Shown here one piece after another: positions 16,268 through 23,121 of a stretch of 26,069 bases of DNA. Positions within the stretch are counted from its first letter, which is position 1. Each line of letters opens with the position of its first letter. Under the pieces are notes generated by a model that had not been told where the DNA came from, did no database searches, and was given only the letters and a program-made list of their open reading frames with translations. This DNA comes from Opitutia bacterium UBA7350 (GTDB taxonomy: Bacteria; Verrucomicrobiota; Verrucomicrobiia; Opitutales; Coraliomargaritaceae). The stretch covers positions 1 through 26,069 of the forward strand of contig DKOX01000036.1 in the NCBI GenBank assembly GCA_002470925.1, given 5' to 3'. Made by a program: the position numbers and the translations under genes.

Positions 16268-19012
16268 TTATTGGGTGCTTACGCCAAAGGCGGCTTTGAT
16301 GAGTTTGTTTTGTTCGTGCTTGTGTTTGGCGAGGCTGCCGACTGCGGGACTGGCGGCGCTCCGGCGACCGGCGTAGCGCACCGGACGTTCGAGTGTCTCG
16401 GTTAGGCGTGGGGCAATAAAGGTCCAGCCGCCCATGTTTTTGGGTTCTTCCTGGCACCAGACGATTTCTGAATTGGCGGGATATTTGTTGATGATTTTTT
16501 GCAGGAGTTGGTCGTGGAAGGGGTAAAATTGCTCTATGCGAAGGAGGGCGGCATCCTTGATCTTGTGTTCACTGCGGTAGGCCTTGAGGTCATAGTAAAC
16601 CTTTCCGGAGCAAAGGATGAGGCGCTTGATGTTTTTCTTGGTGACGCTGGAGTCGTCGAGAATGGACCAGAATTCATCGTCCGTAAAATCCGCGATTTTA
16701 GAGACGCATTCTTTGTGCCGCAGAAGGCTTTTGGGAGACATGATGATAAGGGGCTTTTTGAAAGCGCGTTTCATCTGCCTGCGGAGGACATGAAAGAGTT
16801 GAGCAGGGGTCGTGAGGTTGCAGACCTGAATGTTGTTTTCTGCACAGGCTTGAAGGAAGCGTTCCAGGCGGGCAGAGGAGTGTTCGGGTCCCTGTCCCTC
16901 ATAGCCGTGGGGCAGGAGCATCACGATGCCGCTGAGGCGACCCCACTTGGATTCGCTACTGCTAATGAATTGGTCGATGATGACCTGTGCGCCGTTGACG
17001 AAGTCGCCGAACTGGGCTTCCCAGATACAGAGCATTTGCGGGTAATCCAGCGAATAGCCATAGTCGAAGCCGAGAACCGCCGCTTCTGAAAGCAGGGAAT
17101 TATGGACACAAAACTGAGCCTGATCTTCGCTTAGGTCGAGGAGGTTGCAGTAGCGTTCGCGGGTTTCCTCGTCATAAACAACGGCGTGTCGGTGACTGAA
17201 GGTGCCGCGTTTGGAGTCTTGCCCGCTGATGCGGACCGGGGTTCCGTCCATCAAAAGGCTTCCAATGGCGAGTGCTTCTCCCAGTCCCCAGTCGATCCCG
17301 CTGTCTTCTTCAAACGATTTGTAGCGGGTCGCCATTTGTCGCTGAACCTTGCGGTTTAATTTGAAACTCTCCGGGAATTCGGTGTGTTTTTTGACGATGT
17401 GTGCCAGTGTTTTTTTGGAGACGCAGGTGTCATAGCCCTTGAAGTTGTAGGGTGCCTGTTCCATGGCGTTGGAACCCTCGAAGGGGTCGAGGGGAGCCTC
17501 CTGTTCGAGCGCTTTGGCAGCGGTGAATGCCGTCTCGAGGCGTTGGAGGTAATTCTCTGTGACGGCGTCTACTTCCTCCTGAGCAAACTCGCCGCTCGCG
17601 ACCAGTCGCTCGGCGAGCGAACGCCCGATCGGGGGCATGCTGGAAATGGTTTTATAGAGGACGGGTTGGGTGAAAGCGGGTTCATCAGATTCATTGTGTC
17701 CGTGCTTACGCCAGCAATACATGTCGATCACGACGTCGCATCCAAAAGTTTGGCGGTAGTCAAATGCGGTTTCAACCGCGGCGATGGCTGCGAGGGGGTC
17801 ATTGCCGTTGACGTGGAAAATGGGCGCCTCGACGATTTTGGCAACATCGGTGCAGTAGCGGCTGGAACGGGCATCCTGAGGGCCGGTGGTAAAGCCGATC
17901 TGGTTGTTAACGACGATGTGAATAGTGCCGCCGGTGCGGTACCCGCCGAGTTGAGAAAAGTTGAAAACTTCCGCAACGACGCCCTGCCCCGCAATAGCGG
18001 CATCACCATGAATAAGTACCGGAAGGACGCGTTTGCGTTCGAGATCGCCCCGGATGCGCTGACGGGCGCGGGCTTTGCCCTGTACGACCGGGTCCACCGC
18101 CTCGAGGTGGCTGGGGTTTGCCGCCAGTCGCAGTTCGACTTCGTGACCGCTGGAGGTTTTGCGGCGGGTCTCAAAGCCCAAATGGTATTTTACGTCACCG
18201 TCACCGTAAATGGCGTTGGGGATATAATTTTCAGAAAACTCGCGCAGGATGTATTCAAATGATTTTCCGAGAAAATTTGCGAGCACGTTGAGTCTTCCGC
18301 GGTGTGCCATTCCCATCACGATTTCATCGACTTGATTTTTATCGGAACGTTCAAGGATACTTTCGAGACAAGCGATGAGGGTTTCACCACCTTCAAGGGA
18401 GAAACGTTTTTGGCCAACGAATCGGGTTTGCAGGAAGTGTTCGAAGGTTTCCGCTTCAAGAATGGCGCGCAGAATGCGCATCTTTTCGTCTTTGGAGAAG
18501 CGGGGGATGAAGCACTCGGGTTCGATTCTTGCCTGAATCCAACGGCGTTTGGGAGTTTCCTGTATGTGGATATACTCCGCGCCGATGGTGTGACAGTAGG
18601 TTTTCTCGAGGCGTTCAATCAGTTCGCGGAGGGACATTTCAACGCCGCCAAGATAATTGCCGGTGTGAAAGAGGCGGTCGAGGTCAGCCTCGGTGAAGCC
18701 CAGGCGCTCGAGCGTGAGACGTGGATTGGTGGGGCGTTCCTTGGCGAGGGGGTTGACTTTAGCGATGGTATGGCCGTTTGAACGATAGGCATAGATCAGG
18801 CCGATGGCGCGAGACTGCTTCGTGATGTAATCTTCGTCTCCCGCAGGGGCAGCACCATTTTTGCTTGTCGGGCTCGCTCCTTGAGAAAGTTCAAAGCCTT
18901 CAAAGAAAGCACGCCATTCGGCGTTTAGTTTAGTCGGCTCGGTTAACCAGATTCTGTAATTTTGGTCAATCAAGTCTGTGTTCCAACGACTTGCGATGCT
19001 TGAATGCTTCAT
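16268..19012 (-). CDS. sucA: 2-oxoglutarate dehydrogenase E1 component
   Basis: A 914-residue thiamine-diphosphate enzyme that decarboxylates 2-oxoglutarate in the TCA cycle. The N-terminal E1o segment (SSIASRWNTDLIDQNYRIWL, about 4-23) is the part that anchors E1o to E2. Core motifs follow in order: MGMAHRGRLNVLANFLGKS, GDVKYHLGF, NPSHLEAVDPVVQGKARARQ, IHGDAAIAGQGVVAEVFN, GGTIHIVVNNQIGFTT and HVNGNDPLA, the last in the ThDP/Mg site. KHGHNESDEPAFTQP and the C-terminal LLPHGYEGQGPEHSSARLER are also E1o signatures. Length is near normal. It is the first gene of the operon with odhB and lpdA. No sucCD genes are adjacent. No SD precedes the ATG. Confidence 0.97.
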   Translation of the reverse strand: MKHSSIASRWNTDLIDQNYRIWLTEPTKLNAEWRAFFEGFELSQGASPTSKNGAAPAGDEDYITKQSRAIGLIYAYRSNGHTIAKVNPLAKERPTNPRLTLERLGFTEADLDRLFHTGNYLGGVEMSLRELIERLEKTYCHTIGAEYIHIQETPKRRWIQARIEPECFIPRFSKDEKMRILRAILEAETFEHFLQTRFVGQKRFSLEGGETLIACLESILERSDKNQVDEIVMGMAHRGRLNVLANFLGKSFEYILREFSENYIPNAIYGDGDVKYHLGFETRRKTSSGHEVELRLAANPSHLEAVDPVVQGKARARQRIRGDLERKRVLPVLIHGDAAIAGQGVVAEVFNFSQLGGYRTGGTIHIVVNNQIGFTTGPQDARSSRYCTDVAKIVEAPIFHVNGNDPLAAIAAVETAFDYRQTFGCDVVIDMYCWRKHGHNESDEPAFTQPVLYKTISSMPPIGRSLAERLVASGEFAQEEVDAVTENYLQRLETAFTAAKALEQEAPLDPFEGSNAMEQAPYNFKGYDTCVSKKTLAHIVKKHTEFPESFKLNRKVQRQMATRYKSFEEDSGIDWGLGEALAIGSLLMDGTPVRISGQDSKRGTFSHRHAVVYDEETRERYCNLLDLSEDQAQFCVHNSLLSEAAVLGFDYGYSLDYPQMLCIWEAQFGDFVNGAQVIIDQFISSSESKWGRLSGIVMLLPHGYEGQGPEHSSARLERFLQACAENNIQVCNLTTPAQLFHVLRRQMKRAFKKPLIIMSPKSLLRHKECVSKIADFTDDEFWSILDDSSVTKKNIKRLILCSGKVYYDLKAYRSEHKIKDAALLRIEQFYPFHDQLLQKIINKYPANSEIVWCQEEPKNMGGWTFIAPRLTETLERPVRYAGRRSAASPAVGSLAKHKHEQNKLIKAAFGVSTQ

Positions 19013-19026
19013 CCGCTTTAATATTA

Positions 19027-19053
19027 GTTATAGCAGCAATTTAAGGTTCTCAA
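19027..19053 (-). promoter_or_regulatory. Candidate sucA promoter
   Basis: Reading leftward, TTGAGA (19053-19048) and TATAAC (19032-19027) are near-consensus -35 and -10 boxes, but the spacer is only 15 bases, shorter than usual. The leader would be about 10-15 bases. The whole sucA to unknown-protein gap (19013-19148) is AT-rich and must hold divergent promoters; no convincing plus-strand promoter was found. Confidence 0.25.
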
Positions 19054-19148
19054 GACGAGTTTCAATTTACTTATGCGGAGTTTGTTTTGTTATTCAAATT
19101 ACTAATACTGGGATGTCAAATTTGGATTGAGCTTTTGGATGCGGTTGC

Positions 19149-19376
19149 ATGAGCTATACGGATTTGATCATGGATTCAATAAAGGCAGATTTGGAGATTG
19201 TGACGCAGTTGGTGTCGGTCCCGGAAGGGGACAGTTTGGTCATGGCTTTGCGCCGGTTGGACGCTGTTGCAAAAGAGAGCGCTCTGCCCGCACAGCTTCA
19301 ACATTATCTCTTGCGGCGCAGTTACGTCAAAGCCTTGGCGTGGCTGGAGAATCCGGAACTCCCGCACCAGCGATGA
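19149..19376 (+). CDS. Small protein of unknown function upstream of SUI1
   Basis: A 75-residue soluble, helix-rich protein, not recognised. It has no signal peptide, Cys motif or membrane span. The segment LVMALRRLDAVAKESALPAQ then LQHYLLRRSYVKALAWLEN suggests a compact three- or four-helix bundle. Its stop codon overlaps the start of the SUI1 gene (ATGA), which strongly suggests it is really translated and coupled to that gene. An alternative ATG at 19170 would remove seven residues. A longer open frame overlaps it from 19127 but reads as low-complexity sequence and merges into SUI1, so I treat it as a shadow. A role near translation initiation is only a guess from context. Confidence 0.65.
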   Translation: MSYTDLIMDSIKADLEIVTQLVSVPEGDSLVMALRRLDAVAKESALPAQLQHYLLRRSYVKALAWLENPELPHQR

Positions 19377-19759
19377 GTGGAAGAAAACAGGACAAGCGAC
19401 CGACCTCGGGCGGGGCAGATCTTAATGTCAACCCGTTCGCAGGGCTGGAGGGTGTGGGGCTTGCCTCTGGGAACCTCCGGAAGCCTGCGTCTGTTAGTAG
19501 TCCTTCCCTCAAGGGCGGTCGGGTGGAGGTGCGTCGCGAAAAGGCCGGTCGGGGCGGCAAAACGGTGACGACTTTGAGTGCCTTTCAAACGCATCATACG
19601 CAACGGGATTTGGACTTACTTTTAAAGGAATTGAAGCAATGCTGTGCTTGCGGTGGATCCCGCAAGGAACGCGTCCTGGAATTGCAGGGGGATGAACGCG
19701 AGCGCGTGTGTGCGGCATTGACCGCTCGTGGTTTCAAGCCTGTTCTGGCAGGAGGCTAG
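19373..19759 (+). CDS. SUI1/YciH-type translation initiation factor
   Basis: A 128-residue protein with a C-terminal SUI1 (eIF1-like) domain (about 46-128). It contains GGRVEVRREKAGRGGKTVTT, LLKELKQCCACGGSRKERVL and LELQGDERERVCAALTARGF. The central basic KxGRGGKxVT element and the CACGG turn are typical of bacterial YciH. Bacterial SUI1 proteins are thought to bind the 30S subunit and influence initiation fidelity, though their physiological role is unsettled. The N-terminal 45 residues are a polar linker. I set the start at ATG 19373, overlapping the previous stop, rather than at the open-frame ATG 19127, since the extra residues look like out-of-frame translation of the small gene. It converges with ybdG. 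Confidence 0.88.
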   Translation: MSGRKQDKRPTSGGADLNVNPFAGLEGVGLASGNLRKPASVSSPSLKGGRVEVRREKAGRGGKTVTTLSAFQTHHTQRDLDLLLKELKQCCACGGSRKERVLELQGDERERVCAALTARGFKPVLAGG

Positions 19760-19785
19760 GCACGCTCTAAGTCAGCACCCAGAAA

Positions 19786-21054
19786 TTATTCTGCGGCGGG
19801 TGTTGCGACCGAGCCGATTTTTGCAAAATCACGCCCGGTGGGGTGCTGATAGGCCTGAAGCTCGAATTCGGGTAATGCCGAAAGCAGGTGATCGAAGAAG
19901 TCACTTTGAATGCCCTCGTAGGTCACCCACTCGGTATCGTTCGTGAAGGCATAAATTTCAAGCGGTAGTCCCGTTTCAGTGGGCGGTAACTGCCGAACCA
20001 TGAGGGTCATTTCCTGATGGATCTTGGGGTGCTGACTGACGTAGGCGAGGCAATAGGCACGGAAGGTGCCGATGTTGGTGAGGCGCCGGGCATTGACCGA
20101 ATCGCTTGGATCAACCTGGGCGGCGGTGTTGTAATGCTCGAGATCCGCAATTTTGCCGTCGAGGTAATTAGCAAGCAGGCGTATATTACGCAAACGATCC
20201 AGAAGTTTGGAGTCCAGGAAACGGATGCTGTTAAGGTCGATTATGATGGAGCGCTTGATTCTTCGAGCACCGGTGTCACTCATCCCGCGCCAGTTCTTGA
20301 AGGATTCGCTTATCAGTACGTAGGTCGGGATTGTAGTTATGGTCTTGTCCCAATTTTGTACCTTTACGGTGGTTAGGGAAACGTCAATGACGTTACCGTT
20401 CGCGCCGCGTCCGGGCATTTCAATCCAGTCGCCCACCATCACCATGTTGTCGACCGAAAGCTGGAATCCCGCAACCAAGCCGAGGATGGCATCTTTAAAA
20501 ATGAGCAGAAGGATGGCAGTTATGGCACCGAGTCCGGAAAAGAAAACAACCGGGGATTTATCGAGGAGGGCGGCGAGGATAAAGATGAAGCCAATGAGGT
20601 TGATCACAAGTTTGGCAGCCTGCGTGAAACTTTTGGCGGGGTAACGCTTGCCAACCGGGGCGGTCTCCCAGGCGTCGCGCAGAAAGTTTAAAACTCCGTC
20701 AATGACCAGAAGCAGAATGATTACAAAGTAAGCATTGACCAAAATCTTCAGGAAGGCCGCGAGTTCAGGGTTGCTTGAGAATACCGAGGGCGCGAGGAGG
20801 TGAAGCGCAATCGCGGGAGTGAGGTGGGAGCAGCGCAGTAGCACTCGGTGCTCAATCAGCATATCGTCCCATTGGGTCTTGCTGTGGCGGATGATGGGGT
20901 AGAGCAGGTGGCGGATAAGGACGCAGGTCAGGAAATTCGTGCCAATCGCAACCGCCAAGAGTGCGATCATGGCGAGGAGTAGTGCGATCAGATGAGCGGT
21001 TTCAGTGGGCAGACCTTGATTGCTGATCCAAAGGGTTAGATTTTGTGTGTTCAC
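19786..21054 (-). CDS. ybdG: YbdG/MscM-type mechanosensitive channel
   Basis: A 422-residue MscS-superfamily channel closely resembling E. coli YbdG, a miniconductance channel of the inner membrane that helps cells survive mild hypo-osmotic shock. Five hydrophobic spans (about 18-45, 66-86, 98-120, 143-162, 168-200) include the pore-lining helix GAITAILLLIFKDAILGLVA. The beta domain reads VGDWIEMPGRGANGNVIDVS then LTTVKVQNWDKTITTIPTYV. The C-terminal signatures SFKNWRGMSDTGARRIKRSI and RRLTNIGTFRAY, then PLEIYAFTNDTEWVTYEGIQ, are those I recall from YbdG. The start codon is GTG with no clear SD. It diverges from the LolA-like gene over about 110 bases. Confidence 0.9.
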   Translation of the reverse strand: MNTQNLTLWISNQGLPTETAHLIALLLAMIALLAVAIGTNFLTCVLIRHLLYPIIRHSKTQWDDMLIEHRVLLRCSHLTPAIALHLLAPSVFSSNPELAAFLKILVNAYFVIILLLVIDGVLNFLRDAWETAPVGKRYPAKSFTQAAKLVINLIGFIFILAALLDKSPVVFFSGLGAITAILLLIFKDAILGLVAGFQLSVDNMVMVGDWIEMPGRGANGNVIDVSLTTVKVQNWDKTITTIPTYVLISESFKNWRGMSDTGARRIKRSIIIDLNSIRFLDSKLLDRLRNIRLLANYLDGKIADLEHYNTAAQVDPSDSVNARRLTNIGTFRAYCLAYVSQHPKIHQEMTLMVRQLPPTETGLPLEIYAFTNDTEWVTYEGIQSDFFDHLLSALPEFELQAYQHPTGRDFAKIGSVATPAAE

Positions 21055-21077
21055 GGTGAAAATTTAAAAATGTAATC

Positions 21078-21107
21078 TTGAAAGACTGTACTTTGGAGAG
21101 TTAAAAT
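21078..21107 (+). promoter_or_regulatory. Promoter of the LolA-like gene
   Basis: TTGAAA (21078-21083) and TAAAAT (21102-21107) each match five of six consensus bases and are separated by 18 bases. They would start transcription near 21114, giving a leader of about 50 bases before the ATG at 21167. This is one of the better sigma-70-type promoters in the window. Confidence 0.45.
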
Positions 21108-21166
21108 TTAGAAATCTAAGTTATCTTTGGAACTTTGAAAATCCAACCGTGTATTGCAAGGTAGTT

Positions 21167-21895
21167 ATGCGAATCTCTTTTTTGATATTTTCACTTTTGA
21201 TGACCTTGCTTTGGGGGACGGCACAAGCGACTGATGCTAAACTGCAGGATATTCTTCATCGTTATAAAGTGACACAAAGCAGTGCTTTGCATCCGGAAGG
21301 TCTTCAAACGCTAATCCTGAAGGGTACCTACCAGGATGATGGGAAAAAAATACAAATTACCACGATCCGCAAAGCGCCAAACAAATTGCGTGATGAGTAT
21401 GAGGAAGACGGGATTAAGACAATCATTGCCTTTAATGGTGAGACTGGCTGGCAACGCCGTGAAAAAGGTGACTCGTTGAGCATCCGTGATTATGAAGCGG
21501 GTGATTATGACTGGCTCATGGAGAACGCTAACTTTCAGACTTATTTATTGAGGGCTTTCGCGGGTGAGCCCGGTATCACTTTGAGACTTTTGGAAGATGT
21601 GGAAGAGGGCGGGCGTGTTATGCACGTAATTGTGGCCGCTAGTGATTCAGGTATGACAATTAAGTATTTTCTGAACCGCGTTTCTTTGTATCTCGAAAGG
21701 TTGGATGTCTTGAATCCCGATGGAACTTTGTTGAAGGGAACGGTCTATTCCGACTATCGTAAAATTGGGGGCATCCCTTTGGCACACCGGAAGGAAACCA
21801 CCAAAGCCACGGGTGAGAGTCAGATCCACATTTGGGATACGATAGAGGTGAATCCCACCGTTTACAGTTTTCTCTTTGAAAAGCCTAAATTTTGA
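21167..21895 (+). CDS. Exported LolA-like protein (outer-membrane lipoprotein-sorting family)
   Basis: A protein of about 242 residues with a clear signal peptide (MRISFLIFSLLMTLLWGTAQA, cleaved after AQA) and no lipobox Cys, so it should be soluble in the periplasm. The mature part follows the pattern of the LolA/LppX-fold outer membrane lipoprotein-sorting family. An early LQTLILKGTYQDDGKKIQIT strand is followed by KAPNKLRDEY, FNGETGWQ and, near the end, YSDYRKIGGIPLAHRKE. Members carry lipid or lipoprotein between membranes, but this subgroup is uncharacterised. I chose ATG 21167 over GTG 21149 because AAGG lies five bases before it, one of the few good SD sites in the window, and because it starts the signal peptide. 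It ends four bases from the convergent LON gene. Confidence 0.78.
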   Translation: MRISFLIFSLLMTLLWGTAQATDAKLQDILHRYKVTQSSALHPEGLQTLILKGTYQDDGKKIQITTIRKAPNKLRDEYEEDGIKTIIAFNGETGWQRREKGDSLSIRDYEAGDYDWLMENANFQTYLLRAFAGEPGITLRLLEDVEEGGRVMHVIVAASDSGMTIKYFLNRVSLYLERLDVLNPDGTLLKGTVYSDYRKIGGIPLAHRKETTKATGESQIHIWDTIEVNPTVYSFLFEKPKF

Positions 21896-21899
21896 CCCC

Positions 21900-22580
21900 T
21901 TAGTTTTTTCCGAGTGTATTGTCATCAAGGTTATCACCCATTTGCTGCTCAACTTTAAGATAGGCTATTGTTTCCTCTAGGTGTGCCTTGAATCGGTTGT
22001 AGCGTGGTAGGATGCCTCTGGTTTCAAGCAGGGTTTGTTTTAATTCGCCCGAGGTGCAGAGCGTGTGAATCGCTAAATCCAAAACGCCTTCCGGCTCTTT
22101 GACGGATTGCAGGAAACGAACGACTTCCTTCGGGATCGTGGCCCCAAACTTAATTTGCAATTGGATAAGATCGATGATCTCGTCTGCAATGGTATCGATC
22201 AGGTCAAAGGAACCACCCGGCTCGCTGGTAATGGGGCGGATGCGCGCCATGCGGTAGGGTTCTTCCTGCGTGATGGCTTCAAAGACCACCCGCGTTAAGC
22301 CCTGTAAGATGAGATTCGAAGTCCCGTCCTCATTGGTTTTGCAGGCGCGAATGACCCCAATGCCCGCCACCATGTGAGGGGTCTCGCTCCCCTGGGCCGC
22401 TTCGGCCCGGGGGTTCAATGCCGCAACTGCAAACACGCGATCTTTTGCCAAGACGGCACGCAACATTTCACGATAACGCTCCTCAAAAATATAAAGCGGC
22501 ATCATCGCATGCGGGAATAGAACCGTCCCATTCATGGTCATGACCGGTACCTCGCGTGGTATTTCAATTTCCTGTTGCAT
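21900..22580 (-). CDS. Stand-alone LON substrate-binding domain protein
   Basis: A 226-residue protein consisting of the Lon N-terminal (LAN/PUA-like) domain without the AAA ATPase or serine protease parts. It opens IEIPREVPVMTMNGTVLFPH and has MMPLYIFEERYREMLRAVLA, DRVFAVAALNP, GIGVIRACKTNEDGTSNLIL and QGLTRVVF, all standard in this domain. The C-terminal half is helical. Such proteins are common in bacteria; an adaptor role in binding unfolded protein is suggested by the domain but unproven. It follows the helix-hairpin-helix gene by about 12 bases on the same strand, and both diverge from dnaK, a possible protein-quality-control neighbourhood. Confidence 0.88.
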   Translation of the reverse strand: MQQEIEIPREVPVMTMNGTVLFPHAMMPLYIFEERYREMLRAVLAKDRVFAVAALNPRAEAAQGSETPHMVAGIGVIRACKTNEDGTSNLILQGLTRVVFEAITQEEPYRMARIRPITSEPGGSFDLIDTIADEIIDLIQLQIKFGATIPKEVVRFLQSVKEPEGVLDLAIHTLCTSGELKQTLLETRGILPRYNRFKAHLEETIAYLKVEQQMGDNLDDNTLGKN

Positions 22581-22592
22581 CGTTACTTCTCT

Positions 22593-22877
22593 TTAAGACC
22601 AAGCGTCCGGATGCAGGCATTTCGGATCCGGTTGCTCATTTTCTGCATAATACACGGCCATGCGAAAAAAGCGAATGCGATCCGCAGGTAGCCCGGCATT
22701 TTTTTGCCGCGCCTCCTCGTGCAGCACCTCAGGAGCCCGGCCCTGCAGTTCAAAGATCTCACGAATCCCAATATCCAAAAGGTTGCGCGTTGCCTCCACG
22801 CTCATTCGCGGAATCTGCATCAACGGCGAATTCAGCGCTTCGTAATCAACTTTTTTTTTGCGTTTTGGTTCCAGCAT
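22593..22877 (-). CDS. Helix-hairpin-helix protein of the Cdd1 (pathogenicity locus) family
   Basis: A 94-residue protein with a basic N-terminus (EPKRKKK) and a helix-hairpin-helix-like core: LMQIPRMSVEATRNLLDIGI then REIFELQGRAPEVLHEEA, followed by DRIRFFRMAVYYAE. This matches the Cdd1 family, small proteins that usually read IPNIGxATARDLxxLGI and AVYFA; here the hairpin Gly is replaced (IPRMSVEA). The role is unknown and weak DNA or nucleotide binding is assumed for the fold. ATG 22877 is used; an in-frame GTG directly before it (22880) could also start. It is the first gene of a two-gene unit with the LON protein and shares its upstream region with dnaK. Confidence 0.75.
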   Translation of the reverse strand: MLEPKRKKKVDYEALNSPLMQIPRMSVEATRNLLDIGIREIFELQGRAPEVLHEEARQKNAGLPADRIRFFRMAVYYAENEQPDPKCLHPDAWS

Positions 22878-22950
22878 CACGGTTTAAGCAAACCTTCCAC
22901 AACAAAACTCAAATCTGCAATCCCACTTTTTTTAATTCAGGCAGGATTGA

Positions 22951-23001
22951 TGTGACATCTGGCGCCTTCGCTGACGCAAGTTGTGACATAAAGTGAGACA
23001 T
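22951..23001. repeat. TGTGACAT repeats upstream of dnaK, possible enhancer sites
   Basis: TGTGACAT occurs at 22951-22958 and again at 22982-22989, exactly 31 bases apart (about three helical turns). A relative, GTGAGACAT, follows at 22993-23001. The first copy lies in the dyad GATGT-G-ACATC. They are 120-170 bases before the predicted sigma-54 start site, the usual range for activator binding. They also lie 74 or more bases before the divergent helix-hairpin-helix gene. Confidence 0.45.
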
Positions 23002-23003
23002 TT

Positions 23004-23023
23004 CGGCGCTTATGGCGCCGTTT
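23004..23023 (+). repeat. GC-rich hairpin upstream of dnaK
   Basis: CGGCGC-TTATG-GCGCCG forms a perfect 6-bp stem with a 5-base loop, followed by only three T residues. It resembles a terminator stem, but no plus-strand gene precedes it and the U-tract is short. A third GGCGCC copy occurs at 22961-22966. Confidence 0.4.
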
Positions 23024-23056
23024 AAAAACAGATCAAAAAAGCGGTTGTTTTTTAAA
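23021..23056. repeat. AT-rich imperfect inverted repeat before the dnaK promoter
   Basis: TTTAAAAACA (23021-23030) faces TGTTTTTTAAA (23046-23056), complementary except for one extra T, across a 15-base centre. It lies 40-75 bases upstream of the -24 element, where intrinsic bends or IHF-type sites often sit at sigma-54 promoters. Low-complexity AT sequence makes chance likely. Confidence 0.3.
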
Positions 23057-23094
23057 ATATTCATCATTAACGACTTAAAAATCTTTATTCAGCT

Positions 23095-23110
23095 TGGCAC
23101 GGGCATTGCA
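23095..23110 (+). promoter_or_regulatory. Sigma-54 (RpoN) -24/-12 promoter of dnaK
   Basis: TGGCACG (23095-23101), four bases, then TTGCA (23106-23110) is an exact match to the published sigma-54 consensus TGGCACG-N4-TTGCW, including the invariant GG and GC at the required spacing. Taking the GC as -13/-12, transcription should begin at about 23121, one base before the dnaK ATG at 23122. The dnaK message would then be leaderless. No CIRCE repeat or clear sigma-32-like promoter is seen in the same region. Confidence 0.7.
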
Positions 23111-23121
23111 AAGCTATTGGC

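Noticed and set aside
17384..18262. A 292-codon plus-strand frame inside sucA
   Set aside because: It is fully antisense to conserved E1 motifs and has low-complexity composition.
19127..19372. N-terminal extension of the SUI1 protein
   Set aside because: The frame is open, but the residues look like an out-of-frame reading of the coupled 75-residue gene. The ATGA overlap gives a better start.
22881..23121. CIRCE element for HrcA upstream of dnaK
   Set aside because: The TTAGCACTC/GAGTGCTAA inverted repeat is absent here and also absent before groES and groEL.
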